Assembly: GCA_016783995.1 (NCBI GenBank)
Contig: JADHVN010000095.1
Location: 1-5,569 of the forward strand
Source of the DNA: Actinomycetota bacterium
Lineage (GTDB): Bacteria; Actinomycetota; Humimicrobiia; Humimicrobiales; Humimicrobiaceae
Length of the DNA: 5,569 bases
Direction: 5' to 3'
This document shows, piece after piece, positions 4,072 through 5,569 of this stretch. How positions within the stretch are numbered: position 1 is the first letter of the stretch; every line of letters starts with the position of its first letter. The notes under the pieces were generated by a model. The model searched no databases. It saw only the letters and a list, made by a program, of their open reading frames with translations, and was not told the DNA's origin. The translations under genes and the position numbers were made by a program.

Positions 4072-4968
4072 ATGAGAGAGAATTTAGAAAATTTAAAGGA
4101 GTATGTGCTGGTCACTGACAGCGCATCAGATATATCCAGAGAAATTGCGGAAAAGTATAACATAAATGTTGTTCCTATTTATATTCATTACAATGGCAAA
4201 GAATTTAGAGATGGTGTAGATATTGACTCAAATCAAATTTATACTCTTCAGAAAGAAAAGAAAGTAATATTTAGTTCTTCTTCTCCTTCACCTCATGATT
4301 TTGCACGGGTTTATGAAAAACTGCTTAAGGAGTATAAAAAAATATTTTCGATTCACATAAGTTCAAAATTATCTGCTGTTATAACATCAGCAAGGATTGC
4401 AAGGGGTTTAATTAAAGCTGAAAAAAGAATAAAAATATTTGATTCATTGTCTGGTTCTATGGGTACAGGATTTATGGTTTTGATGGCGGCTAAGGCTATT
4501 TTAAAAAAATATTCCTATGACAAAATATTGTATTTGCTTAATTTTTTAAGGGATAATATAGAATTGTATGGCACTATTGACACCTTAAAATATTTAAGAA
4601 GAAGTGGAAGAGTTCCTGCAATTGCAAGTTTGATGTCAAGAATTCTAAAAATAAAGCCTCTCCTGGGAATAAAAAATGGAGTAGTGGAAATGATAGGAAT
4701 TGCTGTTACCAGGCATGGTTCACTGGCGGAGATTACCAGAAAGGTAATAAGAAATTTTAAAAAAGAGAGGTGGGTAATAGTTTCAATAATTCATACACTC
4801 TCTCTGAGAGAGTCTGAGAAAATTATGAAAAGAATCCAGTCTTCTTTAAAATGTGTGAGCATAATGATTACAGAATGCACCCCTGTTATTGGTGCCCATA
4901 CCGGGCCCGGCTTAATTGGTGTAATTGTAAGTAAATTAAATCGCGATATTGCTGATTTATTTATCTGA
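4072..4968 (+). CDS. degV: DegV family fatty-acid-binding protein
   Basis: A 298-residue cytoplasmic protein of the DegV family, which bind a single fatty acid. The better-studied relatives (FakB) present fatty acids to the FakA kinase for phospholipid synthesis, but whether this copy does so cannot be seen, and no fakA is in the window. Motifs run in the expected order: VTDSASDI (14-21), GVDI (48-51), the ligand-binding serine-rich SSSSPSP (68-74) in place of the common TSQPS, HISSKLSAVITSA (95-107), DSLSGSMGTG (124-133), LKYLRRSGRVPA (172-183) and the C-terminal IGAHTGPGLIG (273-283). Length is close to the family norm (about 280-290). ATG 4072 gives an 11-residue extension with a weak AAAGTGA ribosome site. 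A GTG at 4105 has a better AAAGGAG (4095-4101), but only three bases away, and would fit the usual N-terminus. The gene's 3' end overlaps the convergent amrA by 12 bp. Confidence 0.9.
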   Translation: MRENLENLKEYVLVTDSASDISREIAEKYNINVVPIYIHYNGKEFRDGVDIDSNQIYTLQKEKKVIFSSSSPSPHDFARVYEKLLKEYKKIFSIHISSKLSAVITSARIARGLIKAEKRIKIFDSLSGSMGTGFMVLMAAKAILKKYSYDKILYLLNFLRDNIELYGTIDTLKYLRRSGRVPAIASLMSRILKIKPLLGIKNGVVEMIGIAVTRHGSLAEITRKVIRNFKKERWVIVSIIHTLSLRESEKIMKRIQSSLKCVSIMITECTPVIGAHTGPGLIGVIVSKLNRDIADLFI

Positions 4969-5538
4969 CCGATGTTTTTCCAAATCTTTTTCCCCGAATA
5001 CTATGGCAGAAAAGATAAAAATTTCTGTATTTTTCTGTTTGTAGCAGTCCTTATCCAGGCCAGCCTTACAACAGGTCTGTTCCAAAAATTGAATCCTGTT
5101 CCACCCATAGTCTGTTGCTACCTGTGGTAGAAGCAGACCCTGGTAAAAACCTTCCTTTATAAATAGTCCATGTTTTCCCACTTCTATTTCTTCTAAATTA
5201 TTTATTCTTTTTAAAGGAGACAGTACAGAAATTTCAATATTAATACTTTCAAGCTCCCAGGGGGAAACTGAAGGGAATCTCGGGTCTCTCAAAGCTGACT
5301 CTACGGCCATATTTCTTATGGTTTCCCAGAGAGGTGTTTCAGCGGTTATATTGCCTATACACCCTCTTAAATTGCTATCAGTATGTAAGGTCACAAAGGC
5401 GCCGCACATAGTATTAAGTATAGCATCATCTATTTTATATTCAGGAGCCATATTACCATTGACTGCACTGGCAATTGATTCCCTGGCTATTTTAATAAGT
5501 GTTTTTTTATGCTCCAGAGTAAGTTCAATATTTTCCAT
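4957..5538 (-). CDS. amrA: AmrA / AMMECR1 domain protein
   Basis: A 193-residue AMMECR1-family protein, the usual size for stand-alone members. The family signature LRGCIG is at residues 57-62, preceded by GAFVTLH (46-52) and followed by AVESALRDPRFPSVS (78-92), INIEISVLSPL (99-109), LLLPQVATDYGW (135-146) and FLEQTCCKAGL (151-161). In many bacteria this protein is encoded with a Memo-like protein and a radical SAM enzyme (the AmmeMemoRadiSam set). Its biochemical role is unsettled, though the conserved cysteine C60 in LRGCIG suggests an active or binding site. No partner gene is visible here, but they could lie beyond the right edge. The start is ATG at 5536-5538, preceded on this strand by a good ribosome site. 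The gene is convergent to degV and overlaps it by 12 bp, leaving no room for a shared intergenic terminator. Confidence 0.93.
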   Translation of the reverse strand: MENIELTLEHKKTLIKIARESIASAVNGNMAPEYKIDDAILNTMCGAFVTLHTDSNLRGCIGNITAETPLWETIRNMAVESALRDPRFPSVSPWELESINIEISVLSPLKRINNLEEIEVGKHGLFIKEGFYQGLLLPQVATDYGWNRIQFLEQTCCKAGLDKDCYKQKNTEIFIFSAIVFGEKDLEKHRSDK

Positions 5539-5544
5539 ATTTTG

Positions 5545-5553
5545 TCACCTTTT
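5545..5553 (-). promoter_or_regulatory. amrA ribosome-binding site
   Basis: On the minus strand the sequence AAAAGGTGA ends six bases before the ATG at 5538. GGTGA pairs well with the 16S rRNA tail and fixes the start. The window ends 16 bp further on, so the promoter is not seen. Confidence 0.65.
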
Positions 5554-5569
5554 TAAATAATATTTTTGA

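Noticed and set aside
5318..5560. Plus-strand 80-codon ORF opposite amrA
   Set aside because: It lies antisense to the conserved AMMECR1 signature region, and its hydrophobic translation is typical of shadow frames.

Overview
The window is AT-rich bacterial DNA with strong sigma70-like promoters, modest Shine-Dalgarno sites and long intergenic stretches. DegV and AmrA (AMMECR1) in one neighbourhood suit an anaerobic low-GC bacterium, such as a Bacillota-like or Atribacterota-like lineage. That placement is inference; nothing here fixes the taxon.

Layout from left to right. Bases 1-341 hold no intact gene. A decayed fragment resembling the C-terminal end of CinA lies near 84-227, with some inverted repeats around it. 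A promoter at 342-371 carries a perfect 20-bp palindrome between its -35 and -10 boxes. It drives an AbiEii-type nucleotidyltransferase toxin gene that is broken in two: the N-terminal half is at 389-658 and the C-terminal half at about 2523-2957. The break is a complete IS607-type element of about 1.87 kb. It encodes a serine-recombinase transposase (tnpA) that overlaps an intact RuvC nuclease gene (tnpB), and the 3' end of tnpB has the hairpins expected of an overlapping guide RNA (omega/reRNA). Directly downstream of the broken toxin is an intact gene with a C-terminal XRE-type helix-turn-helix. It is probably the toxin's partner or antitoxin and the likely reader of the palindromic operator. 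A hairpin repeat at 2999-3050 lies at its start.

Bases 3580-4071 are non-coding and dense in palindromes and short direct repeats. Next come a DegV-family fatty-acid-binding protein gene (+) and, convergent to it with a 12-bp overlap, an amrA (AMMECR1) gene (-).

How the parts fit: the recombinase inserted into the toxin gene, and joining the flanks at a shared AA dinucleotide restores one reading frame of about 234 codons. The guide of the TnpB RNA is set by the right flank, so it would match the toxin gene itself. TnpB would therefore be aimed at uninterrupted toxin alleles, which would favour retention of the element in this locus. The tnpA ribosome-binding site lies in a hairpin that only transcripts entering from the toxin promoter would contain, which looks like protection against read-through expression. 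These are readings of the sequence and have not been tested.
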